Origin: Branchipolynoe longqiensis
Lineage: Eukaryota > Annelida > Polychaeta > Phyllodocida > Polynoidae
Direction: 5' to 3'
Assembly: GCA_030323885.1 (NCBI GenBank)
Contig: CM059198.1
Coordinates: 55,693,417-55,757,416, forward strand
DNA length: 64,000 nt
Positions within the stretch are counted from its first letter, which is position 1. Each line of letters opens with the position of its first letter. A program made the translations under genes and the position numbers. The notes under the pieces were generated by a model. It worked only from the letters and a program-made list of their open reading frames with translations, was not told where the DNA came from and ran no database searches. Of this stretch, positions 10,477-21,880 are shown in pieces.

Positions 10477-11943
10477 AACTCCCCCCACCAATCCCAGACA
10501 AGCACATGGGCGAAATGAATCAGAAGGTGGCGCCGCCTATCGACTCGCCTTGTACACACATGATCTGCAGGTCACGTGGGTCACGTGGACACAGTCTATA
10601 AATTATATAGAAGCTTGGGAGTTTGGTACTTCAGATCAGTCGTCAGTCTGGAAGCTGGACGCGGAGGCTGGACGTGGAGGCTGGAGTCTAGAGACTAGAT
10701 GTTGGAGGCTAGGAGTGGAAGCTGAAGATACACAGGAAGGCATGGTTCTAGACCGGGACATATTGCTCGTATGTGGAGAAACAGTGGACGCGTTGCATCC
10801 GGTAAAGTGAAGAAAACCACCGGAAGTGAGTGAAACTGCGCGTTGCAAAGTGATGTTGATCCCATCGGCTGGAAGTAACTCTGCATTAATAGATCACCCA
10901 CACATACCAAATATTATATATATATACACGCGTATATCCTTGATGTACCAATGTAGGGACGGCGCAGAGACCTCCCCCTGATGTTAATAAGTTTAACCAT
11001 AGCTCGCCCGGGTTCGAATCCGTCAGGTGGCGCCTCAGCCCCACCATTTCCTCCTCCCCCGTCCGGTTGACTCTAGCCCATTCCTACAGTCGGCGTCGCC
11101 GGGTCAACAACTCCTCCTCCTGATTTTGTTTTACTTGTGCGCGCATGGAGAGTGAGAGACAGTCGTCTACAGCCCCAACCGGAACTGACTGGACTCTCGA
11201 AGTGCGCATGGCGGGGAGAGTTTCGGGAACCAGCGGAGGACGGCAGAAGCACAACCATATTCTTATACCAGTCCAGCCTACCCAAGAACATATCAAAGGA
11301 TTTCACAGGAATAGATGCAGCGAACAGAACAAGATAATAACAAAGCAGGATAATTACATACGTTAATAATTCTTGCATAAGGAACTTTATTCTTCACAAC
11401 TTACTGTAGCATCCAAAGTACACCTGGTCACATGTGTGGTGTTGTGTATAGGGTACACACACACACTGGGAGGTTATGCGCCTACTGACCCCCTCCCCAC
11501 ACACACACACACGCCCACACACACACTGACACACACATCCACCTCCACTCACTCCGTTGTATTATGTGACGTGTAGTTTAGAATATGAGTGCCATTACTG
11601 CAGTGTTTTACTGATTCATGTCCACATTCCGGCTGGGGGTGTCTTGTTTATTAATGTTATACCAAGCTAACTGTTGGCGACAGTGACATGGTTTCCTCCC
11701 ACAAAACACTTCCAGCTAACTAACTGGCAGTCGCTGCAGTCTTTTAATTTTTTTTTATTACTTTGTTGGTCTCTATTGGGGAGACTAATCTTAATCATTC
11801 CAATCAACCCACTTCACGTCTTCTATATCCTGGAGTATCTTTATTTATGTGTTTTATAATGAAGTTATGGGAATATAATAAACACGGACATTATTTACCT
11901 GGTTTCCTCTAATGTCTGACTGCTGCTCAGTTATTTACGGTAA
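10477..11943. other. Non-genic stretch upstream of the innexin
   Basis: Contains a degenerate GGAGGCTGGA repeat (about 10640-10730), an isolated B-box-like GGGTTCGAATCC near 11010, a CA-rich patch (11455-11545) and several AATAAA words (11875-11885). Short open frames here show no recognisable domain or start context, so none is called. Confidence 0.5.
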
Positions 11944-12235
11944 CGACAGGCACATTGCTGAGATGTAATTCCTCTATTAAAACAGGACATATATGTAGCG
12001 ACAGGCACATTGCTGAAAGGCAATTTATCTAATCAAACAAGACATATATGTAGCGACATGCACATTGCTCAGATGTGGTGCATCTACTGAAACAGGACAT
12101 ATATGTAGTGACATGCACATTGCTATTATGTGGCATATCTACAGAAACAGAGCATATATCTAACGCCAAGTGCATTGTTGAGAAACAGTACATCTACTGG
12201 AACAGGACATGTATGTAACAACAGGCACATTGTAG
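11944..12235. repeat. 55-bp repeat, about five copies
   Basis: Unit GCGACAGGCACATTGCTGAG followed by ATCTACTGAAACAGGACATA and TATGTA. It lies about 0.4 kb upstream of the innexin start. A short GTCGTC-rich degenerate repeat follows at 12245-12355. Confidence 0.85.
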
Positions 12236-12632
12236 GGCGTCTGAAATTATTGTCGCAGTCGTCAGTAGCATCCTTGTGATCGTCTGCAATTATCATAACA
12301 GTCATCGACATTGTCGTCGTCTGCAATTATTGTCGCAGTCGTCGACATTGTCGTCCTGTCTCACCGATCTGAGCGTTACCATACTGCCGACCGTTCCAGT
12401 CCCATGTTACGCGCCCGCGCTCCAAACACACAAAAGTGGCGCGCGCCCTCTGCCGCGCTCAGCGGGAACTATCTGACTTTGACCGAATTTAGTTCACTCG
12501 TTGGCAGGCGCGCCGCGGGTGGCGCTGCGGTCGATGAACCCGTACGCGCGGCCGAGTCACCGTGACAACGCGCGCAACGAGCGGCGGGACGAGGCGCGGC
12601 GCTTCGGGCAGTTCTCGTGCGTCTGGCGCAAC

Positions 12633-13874
12633 ATGGAGAGGGTGGTCGGCGCCATTGCTCAGATCGGAGAGATCCAGGGCCGCAACGACGACGACTTCGT
12701 CGACCGACTGTCGCGTCGCTACACAACCTTCTTTCTGGTGCTTTTCTCGATCCTCGTCTCGACGAAGCAGTACGTCGGTGAGCCCATCAACTGCTGGGTG
12801 CCAGCGCAGTTCACTGAAAACCACGAGGAGTACGCAAACAAGATTTGTTGGGTGAGCAACACTTACTACGTGCCTTTCAACCGGAAGGTCCCGCTCGGTA
12901 CAGAACCGAAGGAAAGCCGAAAGATCGGGTATTACCAGTGGGTGCCAATGATCCTGCTTGGGCAGAGCGTCATGTTCTTTGCGCCTTGCATCCTGTGGCG
13001 GCTCTTAAACCAGCGCTCGGGGATCAACATCAAGGCGATTGTCGATGGGGCAGTCACGTGCCAGCGGTCCGCTTCGGTGGCCGACAACCGAGAGCAGACC
13101 ATCCGCTACATGGTAAACCACCTCGATGGTTATCTGGGCGCCAATCGTCTCGAGCGGACAGGGTTCCTGGCGCGAATCAAGAAGGCGCTCTCGAAGCGCT
13201 GCTTCTGCATCTGTGGCAAAGTCTACGGAAACTACCTGACGATGCTCTACCTCTTCATCAAGGTCCTCTACATCGTCAACGCCATCGGCCAGCTCTTCAT
13301 GCTGAACCTCTTCCTCGGCACTGACTACCACCTCTTCGGAGTGACAGTCGTGAGCGCGCTGCTCAGTGGCACCGACTGGCGGCCGGCGGCGCGTTTCCCG
13401 CGCGTCACGCTGTGCGATTTCCAAGTGCGGTCGCTAGGCAACACAAACCAGCATACAGTGCAGTGCGTGCTGCCCATCAACCTATTCAACGAGAAGATCT
13501 ACGTGTTCGTCTGGTTCTGGTTCGTGTTCGTTGCCGTGGTTACGGTGCTCAGCCTGTGCCACTGGCTGAGCAAGTCGCTGGGACGCGGCGTGCGGGAGGA
13601 CTATGTCCGACGCCAGCTGCGGGTGGCGGACCGCCTGACGCGGGAGGCCGACGTGCAGGCCGGGCGCTTCGCCCGCGAGTACCTCCGGCAAGATGGCGTC
13701 TTCGCCCTCCGGCTCGTCGCCAACAACGCCGGGGAGATGGTGGCCGCTGAGCTGGCCGCCGCGCTCTGGGACAACTACGGCCGGCGCCGCAGACTGCTCG
13801 TCGACACCCACCACCCCCACCGGCCTCCCCCTCCCCCTCCGCCGCCCCCGCTTCCGCCATCACGCCCTGAGTGA
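12633..13874 (+). CDS. Innexin (gap-junction/hemichannel subunit)
   Basis: Four-pass membrane protein of about 413 residues that forms gap junctions or hemichannels at the plasma membrane. Seen: TM1 (about residues 32-49) leading into the signature YVGEPINCWVPAQF; two first-loop cysteines (54 and 72); YYQWVP before TM2 (103-124); a cytoplasmic loop with a CFCIC cluster; TM3 (206-229); two second-loop cysteines (261 and 278); TM4 (289-311) and a cytoplasmic tail with the QDGVFALRL-type block and a final polyproline run. The ATG at 12633 is chosen because it gives the usual innexin N terminus (MERVVG…NDDDFVDRL) and has A at -3 and G at +4. An in-frame ATG at 12534 would add 33 unmatched residues in weak context; the frame is closed by TGA at 12480. 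No intron is needed. ATTAAA at 14014 may be the poly(A) signal. Confidence 0.96.
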   Translation: MERVVGAIAQIGEIQGRNDDDFVDRLSRRYTTFFLVLFSILVSTKQYVGEPINCWVPAQFTENHEEYANKICWVSNTYYVPFNRKVPLGTEPKESRKIGYYQWVPMILLGQSVMFFAPCILWRLLNQRSGINIKAIVDGAVTCQRSASVADNREQTIRYMVNHLDGYLGANRLERTGFLARIKKALSKRCFCICGKVYGNYLTMLYLFIKVLYIVNAIGQLFMLNLFLGTDYHLFGVTVVSALLSGTDWRPAARFPRVTLCDFQVRSLGNTNQHTVQCVLPINLFNEKIYVFVWFWFVFVAVVTVLSLCHWLSKSLGRGVREDYVRRQLRVADRLTREADVQAGRFAREYLRQDGVFALRLVANNAGEMVAAELAAALWDNYGRRRRLLVDTHHPHRPPPPPPPPPLPPSRPE

Positions 13875-13888
13875 CCATCCACCAAAAC

Positions 13889-14175
13889 ACTCCACCAAAG
13901 CGCACATGGAGGAATAATAATAACGCACATGTCCCCCTACAATTTATACTTGTATAATACGTTATACATCACATATATACATAGGTGGTGTCACAAAGGA
14001 TAGCTAATTTATTATTAAAAAATGTTTAGACCATCCTAGTATACTTGTAAGGGTGCCAAAGTTCAGCTTGCCGGGGGCGGCAGCAACCCTAGGGGCTGAC
14101 ACTGATAGGACTGTGGTAATCATCTAAATACGTCTTTGTGTATGTGTTTGTGCTTCTTGGTTCTTGCTATGTAAA
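13889..14175. repeat. Direct repeat, left copy (innexin 3' flank)
   Basis: Begins 15 bp after the innexin stop (ACTCCACCAAAGCGCA) and runs to TTGCTATGTAAATAC. It matches 15281-15590 with small differences, including the ATAGGTGGTGTCACAAAGGA and GGACTGTGGTAAT blocks. The two copies enclose about 1.1 kb of nested insertions. Confidence 0.88.
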
Positions 14176-14332
14176 TACTATATATCAGATATACACGTAG
14201 GTGGTGTCACAGAAAAAACAGTTATTGTGGTATTAATCAATGTTCACAATGTAATAATATTGTTAACAATTATTAATAGCACAATACCTGTGCCTTTTCT
14301 GTGACACCACCTATGTGTATATCTGATATATA

Positions 14333-14342
<10 letters not shown>
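14176..14342. mobile_element. Palindromic MITE (about 165 bp)
   Basis: ATACTATATATCAGATATAC, then TAGGTGGTGTCACAGAAAA, is mirrored at the right end with about 40 bp of near-perfect inverted repeat around an AT-rich core. The TAGGTGGTGTCA word also occurs at 13984, 15080 and 15378, so several related ends are clustered here. Confidence 0.8.

Positions 14343-14392
<50 letters not shown>
14339..14392. repeat. (TA)n microsatellite
   Basis: About 27 TA units adjoining the palindromic MITE. Confidence 0.95.
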
Positions 14393-14394
<2 letters not shown>

Positions 14395-14395
<1 letters not shown>

Positions 14396-15062
14396 GAGTT
14401 CAGACACAAATACCCGTAAATGCCAATCCACAAATTGACTTAAACATTGGCGTCAAACCATCAAAAGATAAAAACTTTTACGTTTCAATTTATTTTGTCC
14501 ATTTCTCCATAACCATTTTTTTTTTGATTTTTTTTTTTGGTAAAGTATTTATTCATCTGAACATGACATTTGTCAGCGCCGGGGCACTGGTCTTCCGGCC
14601 ATCTTACTATTAGAATAAGTTTGATCAGTGCTGTATTAGTTACAGCACCGATCCTGTAGAATTAAGGGAGTGGCTCCTGCTGTATAATGTACAGCAACAG
14701 TCACTGTAGTTCATGCAAAAATGAGGAGCAGCACCGAGTAGAAGGTGTATACTCGGGGCAACTCAAATAATCATTGTGGGTTACATTTTTTCTCTTATAA
14801 AACAAGTTAAGTTCAGAGTTGACAAGACATTTTGTCTGTCTTATATAATGTTCGATGTGTTTAAACAGATTGATAGTTGTGTAGGATGTTCGGTGTGTTG
14901 ATGGTTTGTTCATGATGGTTAAGGGTGGTGGCAGGGTAGGGGGGCCCATTCACAACCAATATTGAATTAGTTAGAATTAAAACAACCTTCAGGTACATTT
15001 TAAAAATTGTAAGTCAATTTTCGGATTGGCATTTATGGGGATTTGCACCGGAACTTTTCATA
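14395..15062. mobile_element. TIR element carrying a LINE 3' end
   Basis: About 48 bp at 14395-14442 (AATGCCAATCCACAAATTGA) is inverted at 15011-15060 (TCGGATTGGCATTTATGG). The interior contains a minus-strand LINE 3' UTR. Either a MITE hit by a LINE or a foldback that captured it. Confidence 0.65.
14526..14990 (-). mobile_element. LINE 3' UTR and tail (hairpin family)
   Basis: Read on the minus strand: AGATGGCCGGAAGACCAGTG, hairpin (complement of 14574-14589), AATAAA at 14549, then an A-rich tail. The AT-rich sequence up to about 14990 is probably its 3' UTR; the small frame at 14701-14949 has no recognisable domain. Confidence 0.65.
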
Positions 15063-15280
15063 AATATCATATACACATATAGGTGGTGTCAGATAAAGCA
15101 TCGTTTTTGCGCTATCATTCATTGTGTAACTTTTCATTACATTTGTACTGTCTAGAATATCATTTTATCAGTATATGTTTATATATTATATGTGTGTTTT
15201 TGTGAAAATGTCCTCCTGTGTGTGACGCGCAAGGAGGGGGTGGGGGGCACTCAAATACATTTACCCCCAAAAGAGGGGGG

Positions 15281-15590
15281 CACTCCACCAAAGCGCATAA
15301 GGAGAATTAATAATAATAACTCACATGTTCCCCTACAATTTATACTTGTATAATACGTTATACATCACATATATAGATAGGTGGTGTCACAAAGGATAGC
15401 TAATTTATAAATTAACAAAGATTTCCAGACGATCCTAGTATAGGCCTACTTGTAAGAGTACCAAAGTTCAGCTTGGCGGGGCGGCAGCATCCCTAATGGC
15501 TGACATTGATAGGACTGTGGTAATTATCTAAATACGTCTTTGTGAATTGCGTTTGTGCTTCTTGGTTCTTGCTATGGAAATACTTAAAGT
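15281..15590. repeat. Direct repeat, right copy
   Basis: Second copy of 13889-14175, starting GCACTCCACCAAAGCGCA and ending at TTGCTATGGAAATAC. Confidence 0.88.
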
Positions 15591-15667
15591 ACCACTGTGT
15601 CAATGTCACTATCATCTCAAGCATATATCGCAGGATACCGGAAGGACAATAAAGGGGAAGTAGTTAC

Positions 15668-15955
15668 AGGGTCCGTACACATGCGAAGATATAGAATTCA
15701 AGGCCATTTCAAGGCCTTTCAAGGATGTTTTTGATAGAAATTCAAAAGACTATTTTCATTTGAGCTTAGTCTGAAATCGCCATTCAGAATGGCGATTTCA
15801 GAATACTTTTGATCAGTGGGGACAGTTTGATGGAATTCAAGGCTTTTCAAGACTAATTACTCAAAATAGGTTAAATTCAAGGCTTTTCAAGGCCTTGGAA
15901 TGGGGCAAATGAAGTTCAAGACCTTTCAAGACTTTCCAGGCCCCGTACGGACCCT
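15668..15955. mobile_element. hAT-like MITE (288 bp)
   Basis: Inverted ends AGGGTCCGTAC/GTACGGACCCT flanked by GTAGTTAC and GTAGGTAC (8 bp, one mismatch), as expected for hAT elements. The interior has many TTCAAGGCCTTTCAAGG words in both orientations. Noncoding. Confidence 0.7.
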
Positions 15956-15974
15956 GTAGGTACTACCATAGCTA

Positions 15975-16387
15975 CAATGCCGCCATTTGCAATCGAAAAG
16001 AACAGCTCTGATTGGCTGAGAATATCACAGTGTCAGCCAATTAGAGCTGTTCTTTTCAATTATAAATGACTGCCCCGATTTCAAATGGCGCCCCCCTAGT
16101 TTTTCCGCCTTTCCTCGTTGTGGACCCTTCTCACTTGCTCCAGCGCATTTGCGCTTGCATGAGTGCATTTGACAAAGGCCAGGGAACCAGGCTAACACTG
16201 CAACAAAGAAGAGAAGACTAGCCTGGTCCCATGGCCTATGTTTATAAAACGGTTGATCTGAGGTCGACCTCTACTGAAATCAGATGTGGTAGTAGTTTCT
16301 TATTCAGATATAATGACAAACTGTATTTATATGTTTGTACAAATTAAAGGGTTTGAAGTATATTTGAAATTGACTATGTTTGCACCT
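15975..16387. repeat. Imperfect inverted repeats, non-genic
   Basis: CCATTTGCAATCGAAAAGAA and AACAGCTCTGATTGGCTGA are mirrored by TCAGCCAATTAGAGCTGTT at 16030-16060. A second small palindrome (CCAGGGAACCAGGCTA/TAGCCTGGTCCC) lies at 16180-16235. Related sequence at 61265-61375 and 42750-42775. Remainder nothing. Confidence 0.6.
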
Positions 16388-16722
16388 ATGACTACTGGAC
16401 GGTAGAGCGCGGGCCTCGCGGAAGGTTGGGAGTTCGGCTCCCGGTCGAGTCAAACCAATGCCTTATAAAATTGATACTTAGGCCTATCGCTTCCTAGCCT
16501 GGTGCGCAGCATTAATAGGATAGGGCAAGGACTGGTTAGCTCAGTGTCAGGATAATGTGTCTGAGTGGAACATCAGGTCATGGTCCCGGCGGCCTGATTT
16601 CCCAGTGAGGCAGCACTAAAAAGTCTCCATGAGTGCGCACTGTGTCACAAGTCGGTACCCGTCCTGATTTGACCGTAGATATTTGCTAGGACGTAAAACT
16701 CCATCAACAACTCAACGACCTA
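16388..16722 (+). mobile_element. SINE, major family, type-b head
   Basis: Head truncated at its start (GGACGGTAGAGCGCGGGC), B-box GAGTTCGGCTCCC, body and a degenerate CAACAACTCAACGACC tail. Confidence 0.8.
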
Positions 16723-17184
16723 TGTTTAAATCACACCCTAACAGTTGTGTACAGAATGGGAGAATTACCATGCGACTGTATGCTAAATGAAGCGGTGCAT
16801 CCTGCTGTCTTCGCCATTGACCCTTCTCGACAGAAGAGGCATACACAGTGGACAACGTGCAGTTGGCAGTTGGAGTCAGAATAGGTTGTTTCAAGATGCA
16901 CAAACTATGAATAGTCACATTCAATCATCATAGTTATGAATAACTAAGTTTTGTTAGTCATGAAGAGTTCAGGTTCAACTGACCCTTTAATAGTTCAAGT
17001 CACTCTTTACCAAAAAAAAATACTAGCCATTGTGTCACTCTCCCTTCATATACTCAGTTACACAAACTCAAAAGGTATGTTTAGAGAGCGGCATATATCG
17101 AATCCCTTTAAGGAATACTATGAAGTTATATTTCCGTTAAAAAAAAGAAGAAATCATATTGGGAAGCCTAAAACTGAACACACA
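16723..17184. other. Non-genic stretch
   Basis: No domain, splice-flanked exon or repeat recognised; two short open frames (16712-16924 minus, 16951-17196 plus) lack supporting signals. Confidence 0.5.
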
Positions 17185-17245
17185 GTCCTGATATGACCTT
17201 AGATGTTGCTAGGACGTAAAACAACAACAAACAAACAAACACAGT
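17185..17245 (+). mobile_element. Short retroposon 3' end
   Basis: Only the 3' hairpin segment of the major SINE (GTCCTGATATGACC … GCTAGGAC) followed by an AACAACAAACAAACAAAC tail instead of CCAACAACCAACC. Similar stubs at 19524, 45084(-) and 57250(-). Confidence 0.65.
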
Positions 17246-17529
17246 GACTAACATACACACAAACACACACTGAGCCACCTGCACATTATGTCTACACACG
17301 TGGTGTTAATTTCACAACAGTCTGCTTCACAGAGGACAAGGTTTTTGTCGGCGATGTTGCACTGTGGCGCCACCTGCGGTAACTTGTAAGCATCAGAGTG
17401 TGCATCGGCTGTCCGTTATCGACTATTGTTGTGTGGACTCTGCACTGGTACCGTCCGTATGTAATACAACAGACAGGCAACTAACAACCAGCAACGGTTG
17501 GTTGGTCGTTGGAGTTTTACGTCCAGGCA

Positions 17530-17760
17530 ACATGTAACGGGCATTTGATTGGGTGCAGGAAAAAAACCTGACATTTTGTTTAGGTTATCGTGGGGGCACA
17601 CAGCATCCCACTGAGTCGTGAGAGGGATGCAAATAGTGTATTTCAGAGGTGTTTCGGCAGCCAGAACCCCCCCCCCCCCCCCACACACACATAATTCCGG
17701 TTTCAGCGGCCAGAAAAAAAACACGGAATTCCAGAGAAATCACATGTATATGAGTCAGCC
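17530..17760. repeat. Dispersed repeat, copy 1
   Basis: Matches 19215-19440: TTTGATTGGGTGCA, TTTAGGTTATCGTGGGG, GAGAGGGATGCAAAT, GGTGTTTCGGCAGCCAGAA, GGAGAAATCACATG-type blocks in the same order. A C run and CA repeat interrupt this copy at 17668-17692. An antiparallel SINE tail (17500-17545) precedes it. Confidence 0.7.
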
Positions 17761-17779
17761 TCACGAAAACGGGCCAATC

Positions 17780-18182
17780 GGTGGTCAAGTGAAGATGTTG
17801 GCATGGCAATTCTTAAAAGTGTAGTGCATTTCTTTGTTTCATATTAAATTATCCTAGAAACAAATCAAGTTGTTTTATTTTCTCGACCTTTACATTCAGG
17901 ATAAATTTAAAGACTTTCCAACACCTCTGTCAATGCTAAATCATAATTATCCTGATCGACGCCGACATCCAATCATCGATGCCGACAACTTTAACAGATA
18001 TCGGCGTCGCAATTCTTAAAGACTCGTACATTTCTTTGTTTTATATTATATTATCCTAAAAACAATTCAGGTTGTTGTACTTTCTCGACCTTTACATTCA
18101 GGATAAATTTAAAGACTTTCCAACACCTATGTCAATTCTAAATTATAATTATACCGATCGACGCCGATATCCAAGCTCGACG
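17780..18182. repeat. Two-copy tandem duplication, about 202-bp period
   Basis: TTTCTTTGTTTCATATTA through TTTCTCGACCTTTACATTCA, GACTTTCCAACACCT and GATCGACGCCGACATCCAA appear twice, offset by about 202 bp. Confidence 0.85.
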
Positions 18183-18230
18183 CCGACATTGACCACCAAT
18201 TGGCCTCTTTTCGTGATCCTGACCCATATA

Positions 18231-18552
18231 CAGTTTAACCCCATTAAGCCAACCTCGGTTAAATCAAACGATCGGTTAATCCAAACTTCTTTCGGCGACC
18301 TAGCAAAATACTACCATTTATCATATAAAAAGTCTCAGATGATCTTAAACCCACATGAAGGTTTACTTTAACTGTACCGGAAGTGGTCTGGGGCCGAAAA
18401 TTTTGTTTGGATTAACCGATACTTTGGATTAACCGACTTTGGTTTAACAACTTTTTTATATGATAAATGTAGTATTTTGCCGGGCCGCCGAAAAAAGTTT
18501 GGATTAACCGATCTTTTGGTTTTACCGAGCTTGGTTTAACGGGGTTGTACTG
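18231..18552. mobile_element. pogo/Tigger-like foldback element (322 bp)
   Basis: Ends CAGTTTAACCCCATTAAGCC and …GGTTTAACGGGGTTGTACTG with TA flanks (18229-18230, 18553-18554). The interior is itself folded: ATCCAAACTTCTTTCGGCG and CATTTATCATATAAAAA are mirrored in the right half. Noncoding. Confidence 0.7.
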
Positions 18553-18679
18553 TAGTATTAATTCTATTGAATTTGGAAATCCTAAACCAACAACGAAAAC
18601 CTTGTACGTAAATGTAAAATGACTTAATGGACCTCATACTCATTACTTATTGTATTATGTACACGTTAATTTCAGAATT

Positions 18680-18830
18680 TACTTCACACTTCAATTTCCT
18701 ATATAAACCATGGACAAATAATTGTGTAAATACCTATATACCTGTTGCAGTTACGGTCGGAAGACCAGTGCTATGGCATTGGATAAAGATATATATATGA
18801 ATAAAATTCATTTTCCAAAAAGAACAGTGA
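18680..18830 (+). mobile_element. LINE 3' end (hairpin family)
   Basis: TCGGAAGACCAGTGC, hairpin 18766-18781, then GATGAATAAA-like ATGAATAAAATTC. Coding part absent. Confidence 0.6.
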
Positions 18831-19214
18831 CTGTTAGACCCATCCAGCTTTGATTCGAATGTGGGAAAACGGAGACCATGTGAGAGTTGAAGGAGGGGGG
18901 GGGGTTATTGAAAGAAAAGGTTAGATAGAGGTACAATGAGGGGACGTCGTCCATGTCGAGTGAACCTTTCCCGATCGCCTGGACCTCAGAGGCTGCCAGA
19001 GCACTAGTCCATAAAATAGAGGGTAAAATGTTCCTGTCTAAAAGTGAAACGAGGCCAAATGGCGTTTAGACGGAGGAAGGAGGTTTGTCGGTCATTGATG
19101 TTCGTCGCTCCCGCTTGGGTCGTGGTGGGTAGCCGGCTCCCTCCCCCCCCTCGAATCACCCACAATTCAGAAATTGTGTGGCAATGACCATTCTCAGCTG
19201 TTAGTGATGTAGCT
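18831..19214. other. Non-genic stretch
   Basis: Contains a G run (18896-18904) and a C run (19143-19152). No gene or named repeat seen. Confidence 0.5.
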
Positions 19215-19440
19215 CAGGGGTTACCTATCAGGCATGTGATTGGGTGCAATAAAAAAAAACTCAAATTTCTTTTAGGTTATCATGGGGACATACAGGATCC
19301 AATTGAGTCGCGAGAGGGATGCAAATGGTGTTTCGGCAGCCAGAAAAAAAACACCCGGAATTAAAAAAAAAACAGAATTCAGGTTTCAGCGACCATACAA
19401 ACGGAATTCAGGTTAAAACCGGAGAAATCACATGCCTGAC
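19215..19440. repeat. Dispersed repeat, copy 2
   Basis: Second copy of 17530-17760, with an added AAAAAAAACACCCGGAATT duplication. Confidence 0.7.
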
Positions 19441-19582
19441 ATATACACATTGGCTTTCTCCATGAAATGGAAATCACATGCCTGACATATACACATTGGC
19501 TTTCTCCATGAAATGGAACAGCCCCGTCCTGATATGACCTTAGATGTTGCTAGGACGTAAAACAACAACAAACAAACAATGA
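19424..19582. repeat. 48-bp duplication and a retroposon 3' stub
   Basis: ATCACATGCCTGACATATAC … CTCCATGAAATGGA occurs twice in tandem (to 19519). It is followed at 19524 by the GTCCTGATATGACC … GCTAGGACGTAAAAC stub with an AACAACAAACAAACAA tail, and then by GAAATGGAAC again. Confidence 0.75.
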
Positions 19583-20427
19583 AATGGAACTAACATCTAT
19601 TTGAATAGACCCCTGGGTAAGTACTTATACCAAAGGGTTATAAAGAAGCATTTACTGTAATTTAATTCTGTAGGAAAGTAACCCAAACCCTACTTTGAAT
19701 AATAGTGATTCTGAAGCCATTTGACCCTGCCTTATATTGTAATATTATAATGGAGATAAACATTGGAATCAAACTTTCACAAAGTGTATATTTCTTATAT
19801 TCATTGCTCTATAACCATATGATCATATGAAAAGTGGAATTAATTATAGACTGAAATCTAGATAAGCGGTATGGTTTAGAAAAGTTGGTTGTTTCATCGG
19901 ACTATGGAGCTTTAGACATTTACTTACTGCATAGAACTGTAGAAGGAATAATAAGTCCTAAAAAAATTATCAAAAGAGAGCTAAATATAAAAGTGCTAAA
20001 TAACAAGAACTAATATGAATTAAAAAAGAAAAAAGAAAAAGAAAGATAAACAAAATAAATAGAAAATACACTGATAATTCCAGCAGTCTTAGAGGGTATA
20101 CATGCTGCAGAGTTGTAAACCACTGCCTTGTGGTACAGGTTCTTGACAGACCAAAGGCTAAGGGAGCAAACCCTGAACATAAAACCATGTCACTGTGGCA
20201 GCATCAAGGGCAGTTGATGTATGGAACTCACAACATCTCCCGACCAGCCACTGTAGGGACAAATAGTTTTGCGCCTGTCTGGACATGTTCTTGCCGGTGT
20301 GAAACCTCTATTTGCTCCCCGAGAGAGTGCCGCTGGTAACTTGCAAAAGCCAGCAGCACTTCAACACTTTTGCAGGCAGCTTTCATGAAATGTTGGAGAG
20401 CAGCAGTCAAGTAATGAAAGCAGTCTT
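19583..20427. other. Non-genic stretch
   Basis: AT-rich, including an A/G-rich block at 20015-20065. Frames at 20130-20339 and 20228-20410 have no recognisable content. Confidence 0.45.
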
Positions 20428-21221
20428 TGTCACATCACGACCGACAGCATGATGATGATAATGATGCTAGGTATGGTACATACAGAAGGTAAACTTTAAA
20501 CTTAAAATAAAAGACTAATGACCACTGTAACATAGCAGTGAATATATGGAGACTGCTTCGTAACAGGTAGTTTGCCTTTTATAGTGGGTACAGCACATGT
20601 TTGGACCGTCCTACTCGTCCCATCTCTCCGTTAGGACTGGCCTACCCAGTAACTATATAAGGAGCGTAGTCACACACTCTCGCCACTCTACTCCCAGACA
20701 TCGAGGCGTCAACATCTCCAAGTCAGTTAGGCCTGAAACCTGATCTGGCTAGTTTCAGTATGGGATGGATTCAACTTGCTGAGCTTCTACAATATGGAAC
20801 AATGGACATTAGGAGGATTAGTGACTGTGGTGTCTGCCTTTTCACTCATTACTGCTGCTTAGGCTGACATGTACATCCATCATCAACTGAGACTATACCT
20901 GTATGGTTGGCGACGGCTCACAGACAATGGATCATCTATATCTATCAACTCCTCAAGGCAACTGAGACATAGAAGAAGCACCAAGAGACTGAATGTATCT
21001 ATCATCCATATGGACTACACAGACAGTTGTGAGTGTAATATTATACCATTGAGAATTTATATGTAACTGTACACTTTGTAATTGAGAATATATGTTATAA
21101 GTACATATATGTGTATTGTTATTTGTCTTCTTTACTAAGAATAGAAGATGTTCCGAATTCTCTTTTCTCCTCACTATATTAGCTAGTCTATAAGATTAGG
21201 CATTAGTTATTATACGTGACA
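20428..21221 (+). mobile_element. Possible LTR-like promoter region
   Basis: Bounded by TGTCAC and GTGACA, with an internal TATATAAGG box (about 20656) followed by a CT-rich start-site-like stretch. These are features of LTRs, but there is no target duplication, primer-binding site or pol frame next to it, so this is only a suggestion. Confidence 0.22.
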
Positions 21222-21848
21222 CCACTAACACAGCAAGGTGAAGACAATCAGAGAAAGTAACTATTAGTAACCAAATATTTATCCGATTGTAGAACGAACA
21301 AACTCACAGAGGTTTGGGGGATGTGGGAGAATGCTTACAAACAGAGAAAGAATGCATGCAATCGATAGCTACACACACAACAACTGAAAGTGATACAAAG
21401 AAGGGGAGTCACAGGACTATTACTTCTAGCGGCGAAAACAAGTCATTAGACTTAACCGTTATGGGCAGCATAAATACACTCATCACAAAATAAAAAGTCA
21501 GTTTAATGGAAATTGTATATGAGTATGATGTCCATGTAAAAACTAATTTGACACGTTTCACTTCAAATATCTCCAAAGTTAAACCTTTAAATTAAATTAC
21601 TTCAAACTAAAGTAAATTAGATTATAATTATCAATCCAATATATATGTATGCACGAATATATAGTAGAAACTCAAATCCATCAGATTATGCAACTTAAAT
21701 ATGCACATAAATATGGCTAATGTATGATATTTCCGATTTGAAAGTTGTCATGAAATAGCTTAACACAAGGACATATTGCAAACATCTCCTTTATTACTAT
21801 ATACATGAATACATATTATATATGCACATATGTATATATATATATATG

Positions 21849-21880
<32 letters not shown>

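Noticed and set aside
12501..12533. Innexin start at 12501
   Set aside because: That codon is TTG; the first real ATG of the frame is at 12534 and the best-supported one at 12633.
20428..21221. Intact LTR retrotransposon
   Set aside because: Only an LTR-like promoter stretch; no second LTR, target duplication, primer-binding site or gag-pol frame.
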